This document shows positions 1 through 8,316 of a stretch of 64,000 nucleotides of DNA, one piece after another. The stretch is from positions 1 to 64,000 of the forward strand of contig JACKKZ010000003.1 of assembly GCA_024236195.1 (NCBI GenBank), given 5' to 3'. This DNA comes from Sphingomonadaceae bacterium. Its GTDB lineage: Bacteria; Pseudomonadota; Alphaproteobacteria; Sphingomonadales; Sphingomonadaceae. A program made the position numbers and the translations under genes. The notes below the pieces were generated by a model, which had not been told where the DNA came from, did not search any database, and was given only the letters and a program-made list of their open reading frames with translations. Numbering within the stretch: position 1 is the first letter of the stretch; each line of letters begins with the position of its first letter.

Positions 1-1068
1 ATCCAGCAGGCGATCGACCAGTATGGTGCGCGGCGGCGGCACTTCCTCGTAAAACTGGGCCAGCACGCCCGCCAGCACCTCGCCCTCGTTCACATCCTGC
101 GTATGCGTGGGAAAGAAGGCGCGATGCCCCCAGTTCTGTCCGCCGCGAATGAAAAAGGCCTGTATCGCCACCTGCCCGCGCGCCTCGGCCATCGCGAACA
201 CATCGGCATCACCAAGCCCCTGGGCATTCACCGCCTGGCTGCCCTGAATGAAAGTGGCTGCGCGCAGGCGGTCGCGCAACATGGCCGCTGTCTCGAAATC
301 CAGAGCTTCGGCTGCCGCCGCCATCTGCTGTTCGATCTTGCGCTGCACAGCGCTGGATCTTCCGCCGAGGAAATCCTTGGCCTCCTGCACCAGCTCGGCA
401 TAGGCGTCGGCCCCGATCCGCCCGACGCAGGGGGCCGAACAACGCTTGATCTGGTAAAGCAGGCAAGGCCGGTCACGCCGCGCGAAGAAACTGTCCGTGC
501 AACTGCGCAGCAGGAACAGCTTCTGCAGCGCGTTGATGGTGGTGTTCACGCTGCCCGCGCTGGCGAAGGGGCCATAATAATTGCCTTTGGCGCGCCGCGC
601 GCCGCGATGTTTCATGATGCGCGGAAAATCATGATCGGCCCGCAGCAGGATGAAGGGGAAGCTCTTGTCGTCACGCAGCAGCACATTGTAGGCGGGGCGA
701 AAGCGCTTGATAAGCTGCGCTTCCAGCAGCAGCGCCTCTGCCTCGCTGTTAGTGGTGATGATTTCCATCGCCCGGGTCTGGGCCACCATGCGCTGCAGGC
801 GGATCGGCAGACGTTCGACCTGGGTATAATTGGCCACCCGGTTGCGCAGCACCCGCGCCTTGCCGACATAGAGCACATCGCCACGCGTATCGAGCATGCG
901 GTAAACACCGGGGCGCGCCGGCAGTGTCTTCACCACCGTGCGGATCGCCGTCACGCCCGCCTCTATATCCGGCTGGGCAGACCCGCGCACCGTATAGGTC
1001 GCGCGCTCCTCATTGAAGCGCTCGGCACCTCTTGGATCATGCGGGGTTCCTGCCGGGGTCTTGGCCAT
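1..1068 (-). CDS. uvrC: UvrABC system protein C (excinuclease ABC subunit C), 3' part outside the window
   Basis: UvrC makes the dual incisions in nucleotide excision repair after loading by UvrB. The 356 codons present start at an ATG ending at 1068 and stay open to base 1. An N-terminal GIY-YIG nuclease domain begins near residue 52 (GVYRM at 54-58, YVGKA at 67-71). The characteristic LLLEAQLIKRFRPAYN and YGPF segments follow. A Cys-containing CLLYQIKRC.APC segment comes next and a UVR (UvrB-binding) helix follows at about residues 230-260. The C-terminal RNase H-like and HhH domains lie beyond the left edge. The gene is divergent from the diguanylate cyclase gene, sharing about 115 bases of upstream DNA. 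Family identification is secure. Confidence 0.95.
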   Translation of the reverse strand, partial: MAKTPAGTPHDPRGAERFNEERATYTVRGSAQPDIEAGVTAIRTVVKTLPARPGVYRMLDTRGDVLYVGKARVLRNRVANYTQVERLPIRLQRMVAQTRAMEIITTNSEAEALLLEAQLIKRFRPAYNVLLRDDKSFPFILLRADHDFPRIMKHRGARRAKGNYYGPFASAGSVNTTINALQKLFLLRSCTDSFFARRDRPCLLYQIKRCSAPCVGRIGADAYAELVQEAKDFLGGRSSAVQRKIEQQMAAAAEALDFETAAMLRDRLRAATFIQGSQAVNAQGLGDADVFAMAEARGQVAIQAFFIRGGQNWGHRAFFPTHTQDVNEGEVLAGVLAQFYEEVPPPRTILVDRLLD

Positions 1069-1184
1069 AGGCGCTCTTATGCCGATCCTGTGCCAGAGCG
1101 CAAAAGGGGATAGCCCTTGCCTGCCCCGCCATGGTGGAAAAAGCGCGCCCTTAACTCCAGATCAACCATGCCGTTCTTGCCTGC

Positions 1185-2318
1185 ATGACGATGCACAGCC
1201 CCATTGCGCGCGAAGAGGCGCCTTCGATCCTGTCCCGGCTCAGTATGGGGCTTGGCTTTGGCCGCCGTGCCAATGACCCGGCACCTGCCCCGGCACCGCA
1301 TGTCCATGCCCGAACCGGGCAGACTCAGCTGCTCGGCGCGATTGGCGATTTCCTGCTCATCAACGGGCTGGAGATCACCCCGGCCAACCTTGCCATCGCC
1401 CATGGCGTGTGCTCCGGGCTCAACCCGCCGCTGCGCCGCCGTATCCTGTCCATGACCGAACGCGGAGAGCCGATCACGCAGGAATGGCTGGAACGCGCAA
1501 CCGCCGCCGACCAGCCGGACAGTGAACAGGCGATGGACCAGTTGATCGAACGGCTCGAAACCGGGATCGAGAGCTTCACCAGTTCCACCCGCAAGGCGCG
1601 CAGCGCCAGCAGCCTCTATAACAGCGCGCTGGAGGCACATGTCGGCCAGCTGGAAGGTACGCCCGCTGACGCCAGCGAGGTCATCACCGAACTGGCCGGA
1701 TTTGCCAAGGCGATGCTCGAACGATCCCGCAAGGCAGAAGCCGATCTGCGCGAAAGTGAAAACGAGGCCGCTCACCTGCGCAAAAATCTCGACCGGGCGA
1801 AGCAGGATGCGGAACATGACCACCTGACCGGCCTGCCCAATCGCCGCGCTTTCGAAGGACTTCTCGACCAGCAATATCGCGAAGCGCAGGCCGCGGTTGA
1901 TCCGATGTGCGTGGCCTTTTGCGACATTGACTATTTCAAGAAGGTCAATGACACACACGGCCACGAAGCTGGCGACAGGGTAATCCGCGTGATTGCCGAA
2001 ACCCTTTCCCACATCAGCGATGAAAAATGCCATGTCGCGCGCCACGGGGGCGAGGAATTCGTGATGCTGTTCCGCGGCCTGACGCCAGCCCAGGCCAAGG
2101 AAAGGTTGGACTTGGCCCGCGAAGAACTGGCCGCGCGAAAGCTGGTCAATCGCAAGACCGAAAAACCCTTCGGCCAAATTACTTTCTCAGGCGGGGTGGC
2201 CGATGTTTTCGCCTATCACGACCCGCGCGAAGCCCTCGCCGCCGCAGACGAAGCGCTCTACGCCGCCAAGGAAAGCGGGCGGAACCGGGTGGAACTGGCG
2301 AGCATTGTTCAAGGCTAG
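1185..2318 (+). CDS. Diguanylate cyclase (GGDEF domain)
   Basis: The 377-residue protein would make cyclic di-GMP from two GTP. The first 200 residues are an uncharacterised helical region with a likely coiled coil near 175-210. The GGDEF domain starts at DHLTGLPNRRAF (about 211) and contains FCDIDYFKKVNDTHGHEAGD. The signature is HGGEEF with GGEEF at 288-292, a variant seen in active cyclases. The allosteric I-site RxxD expected five residues before it is absent (DEKC instead), so product inhibition at that site is not predicted. There is no signal peptide or membrane segment. ATGs at 1185 and 1191 are both possible starts. Confidence 0.9.
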   Translation: MTMHSPIAREEAPSILSRLSMGLGFGRRANDPAPAPAPHVHARTGQTQLLGAIGDFLLINGLEITPANLAIAHGVCSGLNPPLRRRILSMTERGEPITQEWLERATAADQPDSEQAMDQLIERLETGIESFTSSTRKARSASSLYNSALEAHVGQLEGTPADASEVITELAGFAKAMLERSRKAEADLRESENEAAHLRKNLDRAKQDAEHDHLTGLPNRRAFEGLLDQQYREAQAAVDPMCVAFCDIDYFKKVNDTHGHEAGDRVIRVIAETLSHISDEKCHVARHGGEEFVMLFRGLTPAQAKERLDLAREELAARKLVNRKTEKPFGQITFSGGVADVFAYHDPREALAAADEALYAAKESGRNRVELASIVQG

Positions 2319-2366
2319 TTCACGCCGCAATCTGCACCTCGCCTGCCGCAAACTGGAGGCGGGACC

Positions 2367-3131
2367 ATGCGATTTTTCCGGCGGGCTGCGACGGCCCTTT
2401 TTCTGCTTGGCGCAAACCCGGCACTGGCCGAACAGGTGGAAGATCACTTCCACTGGCGGCCGGCCGCCGATGATGGGCGCCCGCATCCCTGGGCTATCCT
2501 GTTGCCGGGCGCGAGCGGCCTCGAAATTTTTGGGGACAAGGAACACTACTTCCGCTTCGCGAAACGGTTGAACGGGGCCGGTATCGACGTGCTGGTGGTC
2601 CACTACCAAGAAGCCACCCGCTTCCTTCCCGATACGAAAAAGGGCAAGCCGGGTCCGCGCATCGCACGCATCGTTGGCTATGCTGTGGAAGATTCCCGCG
2701 CAAAAGGCAGACTGGACGTGCGGTGCGAGGGTGTGGTGGTTGGCTGGTCACTGGGCGGAGAAGGCATGTGGGAAATAGCCGCAGAGGGTCGCTCGAAATT
2801 GCCCGGCTTGTCTCGCGCGATAGGTTTCTATCCCTCAGTGCGCGGCCAAGCCAAGGGCTACGAGAACAGTGTGCCCGTCACCATATTCCAGGGTAACGCT
2901 GACCGGGTGACAAGGCAGAATGCCCTCATTAAATTTGAAGCAGCTTCCGCAAGGCCCGAATATATCACCATCCACACCTATGCAGATGCCGTGCACGGGT
3001 TTGACATAGCGTCTCTTGCAGAGCCCAAAATGGGCGGCAAGATCGCCTTTGACGCAGCCGCCAGCGAGGCTGCACTCGCGGAAGTTGACCGACTGTTTGC
3101 GCCCACCTCCATGGGTTGTGCGCTCGACTAG
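2367..3131 (+). CDS. Exported alpha/beta hydrolase, dienelactone hydrolase-like
   Basis: The 254-residue protein has a short signal peptide (cleavage near ALA-E at 21-22). The fold is alpha/beta hydrolase: LLPGASG at about 46-52, nucleophile elbow GWSLGGEG with Ser128, probable acid Asp179 (GNADRV) and His210 in VHGFD. Classical dienelactone hydrolases carry Cys as nucleophile; here it is Ser, so the substrate is unknown and an esterase role is only inferred. A GGAGG ribosome site sits just before the ATG. The stop lies a few bases from the stop of the convergent TonB receptor gene. Confidence 0.8.
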   Translation: MRFFRRAATALFLLGANPALAEQVEDHFHWRPAADDGRPHPWAILLPGASGLEIFGDKEHYFRFAKRLNGAGIDVLVVHYQEATRFLPDTKKGKPGPRIARIVGYAVEDSRAKGRLDVRCEGVVVGWSLGGEGMWEIAAEGRSKLPGLSRAIGFYPSVRGQAKGYENSVPVTIFQGNADRVTRQNALIKFEAASARPEYITIHTYADAVHGFDIASLAEPKMGGKIAFDAAASEAALAEVDRLFAPTSMGCALD

Positions 3132-3133
3132 GG

Positions 3134-5941
3134 TCAGAACATCTTGCGGAAGCTGACCTCTACATAGCGCCCAACCGGGTCAATCAGTGCCGGCTGGTAG
3201 CTGAGCGGCACCACGCCGTCGCTGTCCGTTACCCGCTGGCGGGCATTGAAGATATTGCTTGCCCGGATCGACATACGTGTACCTTTGAAGAAGCCGGGAT
3301 TCTCGCCGGTCAGCCATTTCTGCTGTTCGAGGTTTATGAACACCCGGATATCAAAAGTCGCCAGATCGCCAAACAACAGGTCCGTCGATCCCGGCAGGCC
3401 GCTGCCATTGATGGTGGTGGAGCTGGCATAGTTACCGGTCAGGCGCATCCCAACGCCCTGGTAAAACAGGCCGCCTTCCAGTTGCAGCTTGTGCCGGGCC
3501 ACGCCGCCACTGCCCAGTGCATCGCCGCGCAACAGGTCCAGCTGCGGACCGCCAATTGCGATCAGCGCATCATTTTTCAGCTCCACAGTGTGATAAAGCG
3601 ACAGGCTCCAGCGACCCTGCCCGTCGCCGCCCGGTCCGAATGGCGATCCGCCGCGCCGCCCGCCACCACCGCCGCCGCCACTACGACCGCCGGACTGACC
3701 GGCATTGGCCATGGCGGGCGGCGGCGGCATGGAGCACAGGCGTTTCTTGAACTCGGCCAGCTTGGCCGGGTCGATTTCTCCGTCCGGCCCCTTGAGCCGT
3801 TCCAGCATCCGTTCGGGCAAGGCAGACAGGTCCGGAGTGGTACCTTCTTCTGCTTCGCACAGGGATTTGCGCAAGGCTGCAAAGCGTTCCGGGTCTGGCG
3901 CGGCTGCCCCATCGCTGCTGCACATACGCGCGCGCAACTGGGCAATACGCGCCGGGTCCGGTTTGCCATCGGCCCCGCGCAATCGTTCCTGCACCATTTC
4001 CGGGAATTGGGTGATATCGGGAATCTCCCCCTCCGGCACAGCGCAGAATTTCTGCCGGAAATCGCCAAAGGCAGCAGCACCGGCACCCGCCCCGGCACCC
4101 GCCGGGCCACCAGGAGCACTGCTTGCCCCCGCCGGAGGACCGCCAGCGGGCGCACCGCCGGGTGCACCACGGCCACCTTCACCGCGCGCCGGTGCCTTGC
4201 CCACCCGGCCAAACAGGTTGACCCCATAGCGGACGCGGTCGCTGCGCCGGTTGGCGAAAGTCACCGGGCGCTGGTCAATCGCCAGCAAGGCCCCCGCATT
4301 ATCACGCGTCACCCGGCCGGGGAATGCCGCCTCGATTGCCGGGGTCAGCAGCGGAAAACTTTCTGTGACATTGTCTGACCGATTGCGGAAATATTCCACC
4401 ACCAGATTGCTGCGTTCCAGCAGGCCAAGGTCAAGATTGGCCGACAGTTTGATATCCCGCTGTTTCTCCGCCAGCAGCGCCGGATTGCCGCCGCTGGTGA
4501 TCGTCACCAGCGCAGTGGTGTTGTTGGTGAAATCATAAACCGGCACATTGAAACTGGTGATCTGTGCCCCGCCCAGATTGGTCAGGCTGGGGGCTTTCTC
4601 GGATTCGAGATAGGTTGCGGACAGGGTCAGCGGCTCCAATGGGCTCCAGGTCAGTCCGGCGGAATAGTTGGTCAGCGCGCCAAAGTCTGACAAATCCTCA
4701 ACCCCGGCGCTGAAATTCAGGCTGAAATCACCAATCCCGCCCCATGCGCCGCCGCGTTCGGCAATCGGGATACCCAGATTGACATTACCCGCCAGCCGCC
4801 GCCGCTTGAGGTCGAGTGGCAGGTTGGAGCGCGTATCGTCGCTTTCGATCCGCTTCCAGTCCAGCTCACTGTTGAACGTCAGCGAGACATCGCCAGCCGG
4901 CAAAGTCAGCGGTGTCCCGATCATCGTCAGCTTGCTGTCGATGGAGGTTGTACGGTTATTGGAAATGTCGAAGCCGGTCACGCCGCGCCGGTCAATTTCC
5001 GTCCGTGTATCGACGCGCACGGCATCCACCGTCAGGCTGGCAGTCCAGCCGCCCATAAACTTGTTGAGCGAGCTGCCGAGCGAATAGGTGCTGGATTGCG
5101 TCCGCCGTTCCAGCGGGTCTGCATCCAGCAATATCGGATCAAGTCCGAAGAGCGAGCGGCTGTGGCTGCGTTCGAAATTGCCGTTGAGCGAGAAATTGCC
5201 ACCAGCGCCGCCTTCGCCGAGGCCGGTATTGAGTGTGCCTTCCAGCTCGTACCGCTCGGAATCCGCGATCAGGCTGCGATATTCACCCGGATTGATCGGT
5301 GGTGTGGTGTTGGGGATGCTGTCTGGCGACTGGATGACATTGCGCTCCGCCTCGGTCAGCATGGAGGTGGTGTTGAATTCCGCCCCCAGATTGATGCGGC
5401 TGGGGCCGTTAATGGTCAGCTGGCTGGCTTCAAACTCGCCGCTGGCGCTGCCGCCTGAGGTGGGACCGCCATATTCCACTTCCAGCTCGCGGCTGGCGAA
5501 ATTGTCCTTGAGGATGAAATTGATAACGCGCTGGTCTGCCGGGTAGCCAAAACGCTGGGCGACCTCTTCCGACAAGACTTCGACCTTGCGGATTGCCTCC
5601 GGCGGATAGCGGCGGAATTCGCGGAAGCCGGAAACGCGCTGGCCATTGATCAGGAAGACCGGCTGCCCGCCCCGCCCGCGGCCAGAGCCGGTTTGCGGAC
5701 CCAGTTGCGCCACAAGGTCGGCCAGCGAATCTGCGCCGTAAGAGGCGATTTCCTCTTCATTCAGCTCGATAATCGGCGGCTGGTCTGCATCCACCTGGCC
5801 GCGGATGCGCTCTGCAATCACCACGATCTCGTCATCAGACAGCGGCGCGGGCTCCGCCGCCTCGCTCGCCTGTGCAGGCGTGGCAAGGGCAACGATCAGG
5901 GCAGGCAGGGAAACCGACTTGAGCAGCGGCTTTGGACGCAC
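3134..5941 (-). CDS. TonB-dependent outer membrane receptor with a Cys-paired repeat insert
   Basis: The 935-residue protein has a signal peptide (ALATPAQAS), a TonB-box-like DDEIVVIAERI, and a plug region with LADLVAQLGPQTGSGRGRGG, VFLINGQRVSGFREF and PPEAIRKVEVLSEEVAQRFG. A long beta-barrel follows, ending in aromatic RKMF as expected for Bam-dependent porins. The substrate cannot be told from sequence. Residues about 590-765 form an unusual insert rich in Pro, Ala and Gly. Within it are two tandem 62-residue modules, each with a Cys pair 41 residues apart (C633/C674 and C695/C736), then a Gly/Arg-rich tract. The insert precedes the last barrel strands, so it is probably an extracellular loop (inference). 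No TonB, ExbB or ExbD gene is nearby. Confidence 0.88.
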   Translation of the reverse strand: MRPKPLLKSVSLPALIVALATPAQASEAAEPAPLSDDEIVVIAERIRGQVDADQPPIIELNEEEIASYGADSLADLVAQLGPQTGSGRGRGGQPVFLINGQRVSGFREFRRYPPEAIRKVEVLSEEVAQRFGYPADQRVINFILKDNFASRELEVEYGGPTSGGSASGEFEASQLTINGPSRINLGAEFNTTSMLTEAERNVIQSPDSIPNTTPPINPGEYRSLIADSERYELEGTLNTGLGEGGAGGNFSLNGNFERSHSRSLFGLDPILLDADPLERRTQSSTYSLGSSLNKFMGGWTASLTVDAVRVDTRTEIDRRGVTGFDISNNRTTSIDSKLTMIGTPLTLPAGDVSLTFNSELDWKRIESDDTRSNLPLDLKRRRLAGNVNLGIPIAERGGAWGGIGDFSLNFSAGVEDLSDFGALTNYSAGLTWSPLEPLTLSATYLESEKAPSLTNLGGAQITSFNVPVYDFTNNTTALVTITSGGNPALLAEKQRDIKLSANLDLGLLERSNLVVEYFRNRSDNVTESFPLLTPAIEAAFPGRVTRDNAGALLAIDQRPVTFANRRSDRVRYGVNLFGRVGKAPARGEGGRGAPGGAPAGGPPAGASSAPGGPAGAGAGAGAAAFGDFRQKFCAVPEGEIPDITQFPEMVQERLRGADGKPDPARIAQLRARMCSSDGAAAPDPERFAALRKSLCEAEEGTTPDLSALPERMLERLKGPDGEIDPAKLAEFKKRLCSMPPPPAMANAGQSGGRSGGGGGGGRRGGSPFGPGGDGQGRWSLSLYHTVELKNDALIAIGGPQLDLLRGDALGSGGVARHKLQLEGGLFYQGVGMRLTGNYASSTTINGSGLPGSTDLLFGDLATFDIRVFINLEQQKWLTGENPGFFKGTRMSIRASNIFNARQRVTDSDGVVPLSYQPALIDPVGRYVEVSFRKMF

Positions 5942-6175
5942 TGATTATCCTTTCAATCCAGACATTCCCGCCTCATTTCGCGCAGATAAGGGCTGCAGTT
6001 TCCGAGGCAAGGTTTCGTGCGTAACGAATTGTCGCATGTTTGGTGCCCGTACCCGGTTTAGCTTTCTTCTCCTAACCATGAATCGGGGGTGAAGAGCGCA
6101 AACACTTCCCTTTTGCCCCTTTGCCCGCTATGGGCCGCGGCCATGTTGAACAGCACTGACGGATCAAGGACCTAG

Positions 6176-6478
6176 ATGGCAAAAGAAGAACTCCTCGAAA
6201 TGCGCGGCAAGGTGGTCGAACTGCTTCCCAACGCGATGTTCCGGGTGGAGCTTGAAAACGGCCATGAAGTGCTTGGCCACACCGCCGGCAAGATGCGCAA
6301 GAACCGCATCCGCGTGCTGGTGGGTGACGAAGTGCTGTGCGAACTCACCCCCTATGACCTGACCAAGGCGCGCATCACCTATCGCTTCATGCCCGGAGGG
6401 CGGCCTGGGGCCGCAATAATCGGCGCGGGGGTGACTGCTCCTCCTCATTTTAGCTTCGCAAGCCCGCGGCGGGATTGA
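6176..6478 (+). CDS. infA: Translation initiation factor IF-1, C-terminal frame probably altered
   Basis: IF-1 is a small OB-fold protein that binds the ribosomal A site during initiation. Residues 1-70 are the complete family sequence: MAKEELLEMRGKVVELLPNA, GHTAGKMRKNRIRV and LTPYDLTKARITYRF. The family normally stops soon after MPGRGGPGP, but here the open frame runs on to 100 residues with no family likeness. One net base added or lost near 6390-6410 would restore a short tail ending at a TAA at 6417-6419, just before maf. An essential gene is unlikely to be truly damaged, so I suspect a sequence error. Confidence 0.93.
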   Translation: MAKEELLEMRGKVVELLPNAMFRVELENGHEVLGHTAGKMRKNRIRVLVGDEVLCELTPYDLTKARITYRFMPGGRPGAAIIGAGVTAPPHFSFASPRRD

Positions 6479-6995
6479 TCGCGCGGCTGGGGCTGGAGCC
6501 TAACGCATTGCTCCTGCTGATATTGACGAGACCCGCGCCAGGCAGAGCTGCCACGCGACTATGCGAAACGCATGGCACGGGAAAAGGCCGGCAGTGGCGG
6601 CGAGCGATGGCTTTGTGCTGGGCGGCGACACCGTGGTCGCCTGCGGGCGGCGCATCCTGCCCAAGGCGGAAGATGAAGTGACCGCGCGCAAATGCCTCGA
6701 ACTGCTATCCGGCCGCCGCCACCGCGTATTGTCCGCCGTTGCACTGGCGGGGCCAGACGGGTCGCTGCGCGAGCGGCTTTCAGAAACCGTCGTCCGCTTT
6801 AAACGCCTCTCTGCCGAGGAACTGGACGCCTATCTCGCGGGCGGCGAATGGGAAAGCAAAGCCGGCGGCTATGCCATCCAGGGCGCAGCCGAAGGGTTGA
6901 TTGCCTCGATCCAGGGCAGCCATTCGGGCGTGGTCGGTCTGCCGCTGTATGAAACCCGCGCCCTGCTGAAAGCCGCCGGCTTCGCGATCCCGTGA
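6431..6995 (+). pseudogene. maf: Maf family nucleotide pyrophosphatase, 5' third frameshifted
   Basis: Maf proteins hydrolyse non-canonical nucleoside triphosphates. From 6594 the frame is clean: DGFVLGGDTVVACGRR, the LLSGRRHRVLSAVAL segment, GGEWESKAGGYAIQG and GSHSGVVGLPLYET are all family hallmarks. Upstream, the expected LILASASPRR, LIARLGLEP, ADIDET, and ELPRDYAKRMAREKA can be read only by changing frame at least five times between about 6445 and 6590. Most breaks fit loss of one base in a short homopolymer. A GTG at 6431 is the likely original start, shortly after infA. The longest intact frame starts at an ATG at 6561. The stop overlaps the GTG of the next gene. Confidence 0.85.
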
Positions 6996-7963
6996 GCTGG
7001 CTGGTAGAACAGGGGATTGGCGAAGACCGCGCGCTTGAGGTGGTGAATGGCCGCGTGGTCGGCGCACGCATCCACTGGCCGGGCGAGCTGTCCGCCGGGC
7101 TGGTGGAGGATGCCACACTCACCTCCCGCCCCAAAGGCAGCAAGCGTGGCCGCGCCCGCTTTGCCAATGGTGAGGAAGCGCTGGTCGATCGCTTGCCGCC
7201 GGATGCCAGCGAAGGCGCAGCGATCCGGCTCAAAGTAACCCGCAGCCGCATCACCGAACGCGGCCGCACCAAACTCGCCCAATCTCGCCCCACCGACGAA
7301 GCTCTGCGCCCTGCTCCCACGCTGCTCGAAAGCTTGCTGGCGGAAGGCAAACAAGTCCAGGCCGTGCGCCATTTTCCCGATGATGACTGGGAAGAAATCT
7401 GGGGCGAAGCATGGTCCGGCTTTCGCGACTTTGCCGGCGGCTCGCTGCATTTCTCGCCCACCCCGGCGATGGTGCTGGTCGATGTTGATGGCCACTTGCC
7501 CCTGCGCGAACTGGCGCTGGCGGCGGTGCCTGCACTGGCCGAATCGCTTGCCCGGTTCGATCTGGCTGGCTCCATCGGAATCGACTTCCCTACCCTGCAG
7601 GCCAAGGCAGACCGCAAGGCCGTGGATGAAGCGCTCGGCGCTGCACTGGACCACTGGGCGCATGAGCGGACAGCGATGAACGGCTTCGGCTTCGTCCAGC
7701 TGGTCGCCCGGTTTGAGCGGCCTTCGCTGCTCCACCGCATTGGCGGCAACCGGATCGGTTCCGCCACGCGCCTGCTGCTGCGCCGGGCGGAAGAAGTCAG
7801 CGAACCGGGCGCGCTGCTGCTCACCTGCCACCCGGCCATCAAGGCGCGGCTGCGTGAGGACTGGCTGGCCGAACTCGCCCGCCGCACAGGCCGCGAAGTG
7901 CGGATAGAGAGCGATCCCTCCCTTGCACCCGAAGCCGGTTTCGCGCAGGCGGTGCCGCTATGA
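6992..7963 (+). CDS. Ribonuclease E/G family-like protein
   Basis: The protein has 323 residues and a GTG start overlapping the maf stop (GTGA). It resembles the short RNase E/G-related proteins found between maf and yacG in sphingomonads. Visible segments are an S1-like N-terminal part (LVEDATLTSRPKGSKRGRARF), VLVDVDGHLPLRELA, IGIDFPTLQAKADRKAVDEAL, and NGFGFVQLVARFERPSL. It lacks the Zn-link and long C-terminal scaffold of full RNase E. The acidic pair in the VDVDG and IDF segments could match the catalytic metal site, but that is inference from memory. It is translationally coupled on both sides. Confidence 0.75.
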   Translation: MSWLVEQGIGEDRALEVVNGRVVGARIHWPGELSAGLVEDATLTSRPKGSKRGRARFANGEEALVDRLPPDASEGAAIRLKVTRSRITERGRTKLAQSRPTDEALRPAPTLLESLLAEGKQVQAVRHFPDDDWEEIWGEAWSGFRDFAGGSLHFSPTPAMVLVDVDGHLPLRELALAAVPALAESLARFDLAGSIGIDFPTLQAKADRKAVDEALGAALDHWAHERTAMNGFGFVQLVARFERPSLLHRIGGNRIGSATRLLLRRAEEVSEPGALLLTCHPAIKARLREDWLAELARRTGREVRIESDPSLAPEAGFAQAVPL

Positions 7964-8139
7964 CCCGCCAACGACCCTGCCCCATCTGCAAGAAGCCTCG
8001 CAGCGAGGAATTTTCTCCCTTCTGCTCGGCTCGCTGCCGCGACAAGGACCTCTCGCAATGGTTCAATGAAGGCTATGCCGTTCCGGGCGAGCCCGCGCTC
8101 CCCAGCGAGGTGGACGGGCTTGACGGGGACAATCAGTAA
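7960..8139 (+). CDS. yacG: DNA gyrase inhibitor YacG, small zinc-binding protein
   Basis: The 59-residue protein carries the YacG zinc ribbon: CPIC at 7-10 and FCSARC at 21-26, giving four Cys ligands. These are followed by RDKDLSQWFNEGYAVPGEP, the conserved YacG tail. E. coli YacG binds GyrB and inhibits gyrase. The ATG overlaps the stop of the RNase E/G-like gene (ATGA), so the three genes from maf onward look co-translated. tRNA-Phe follows about 90 bases later. Confidence 0.92.
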   Translation: MTRQRPCPICKKPRSEEFSPFCSARCRDKDLSQWFNEGYAVPGEPALPSEVDGLDGDNQ

Positions 8140-8227
8140 TAAAGGGCCTTGCCAAGCGCGGATGGCTTCGCCATAGGCGCGCTCTCACTTTGCTCGCCGC
8201 GCCAAATTGGCCGGTATCGTAGAGAAT

Positions 8228-8303
8228 GCCTCGGTAGCTCAGTTGGTAGAGCATGCGACTGAAAATCGCAGTGTCGGTGGTTCGAATCCGCCCCGAGGCA
8301 CCA
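8228..8303 (+). tRNA. tRNA-Phe (anticodon GAA)
   Basis: A 76-base cloverleaf can be folded by eye. The acceptor stem is GCCTCGG paired with CCGAGGC, the D-arm includes AGCTCAGTTGGTAGAGC, the anticodon loop is CTGAAAA, and the T-arm has GGTTCGAATCC. The discriminator is A and CCA is encoded (8301-8303). The anticodon GAA reads Phe codons. Confidence 0.97.
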
Positions 8304-8316
8304 TCCCCTTACACCC

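Noticed and set aside
103..1113. Long plus-strand open frame opposite uvrC
   Set aside because: It is the antisense shadow of uvrC; the minus strand carries clear UvrC domains and this frame has no family features.
3116..4378. 420-codon plus-strand open frame opposite the TonB receptor
   Set aside because: Shadow of the receptor gene's GC-rich insert; no ribosome site or domain.
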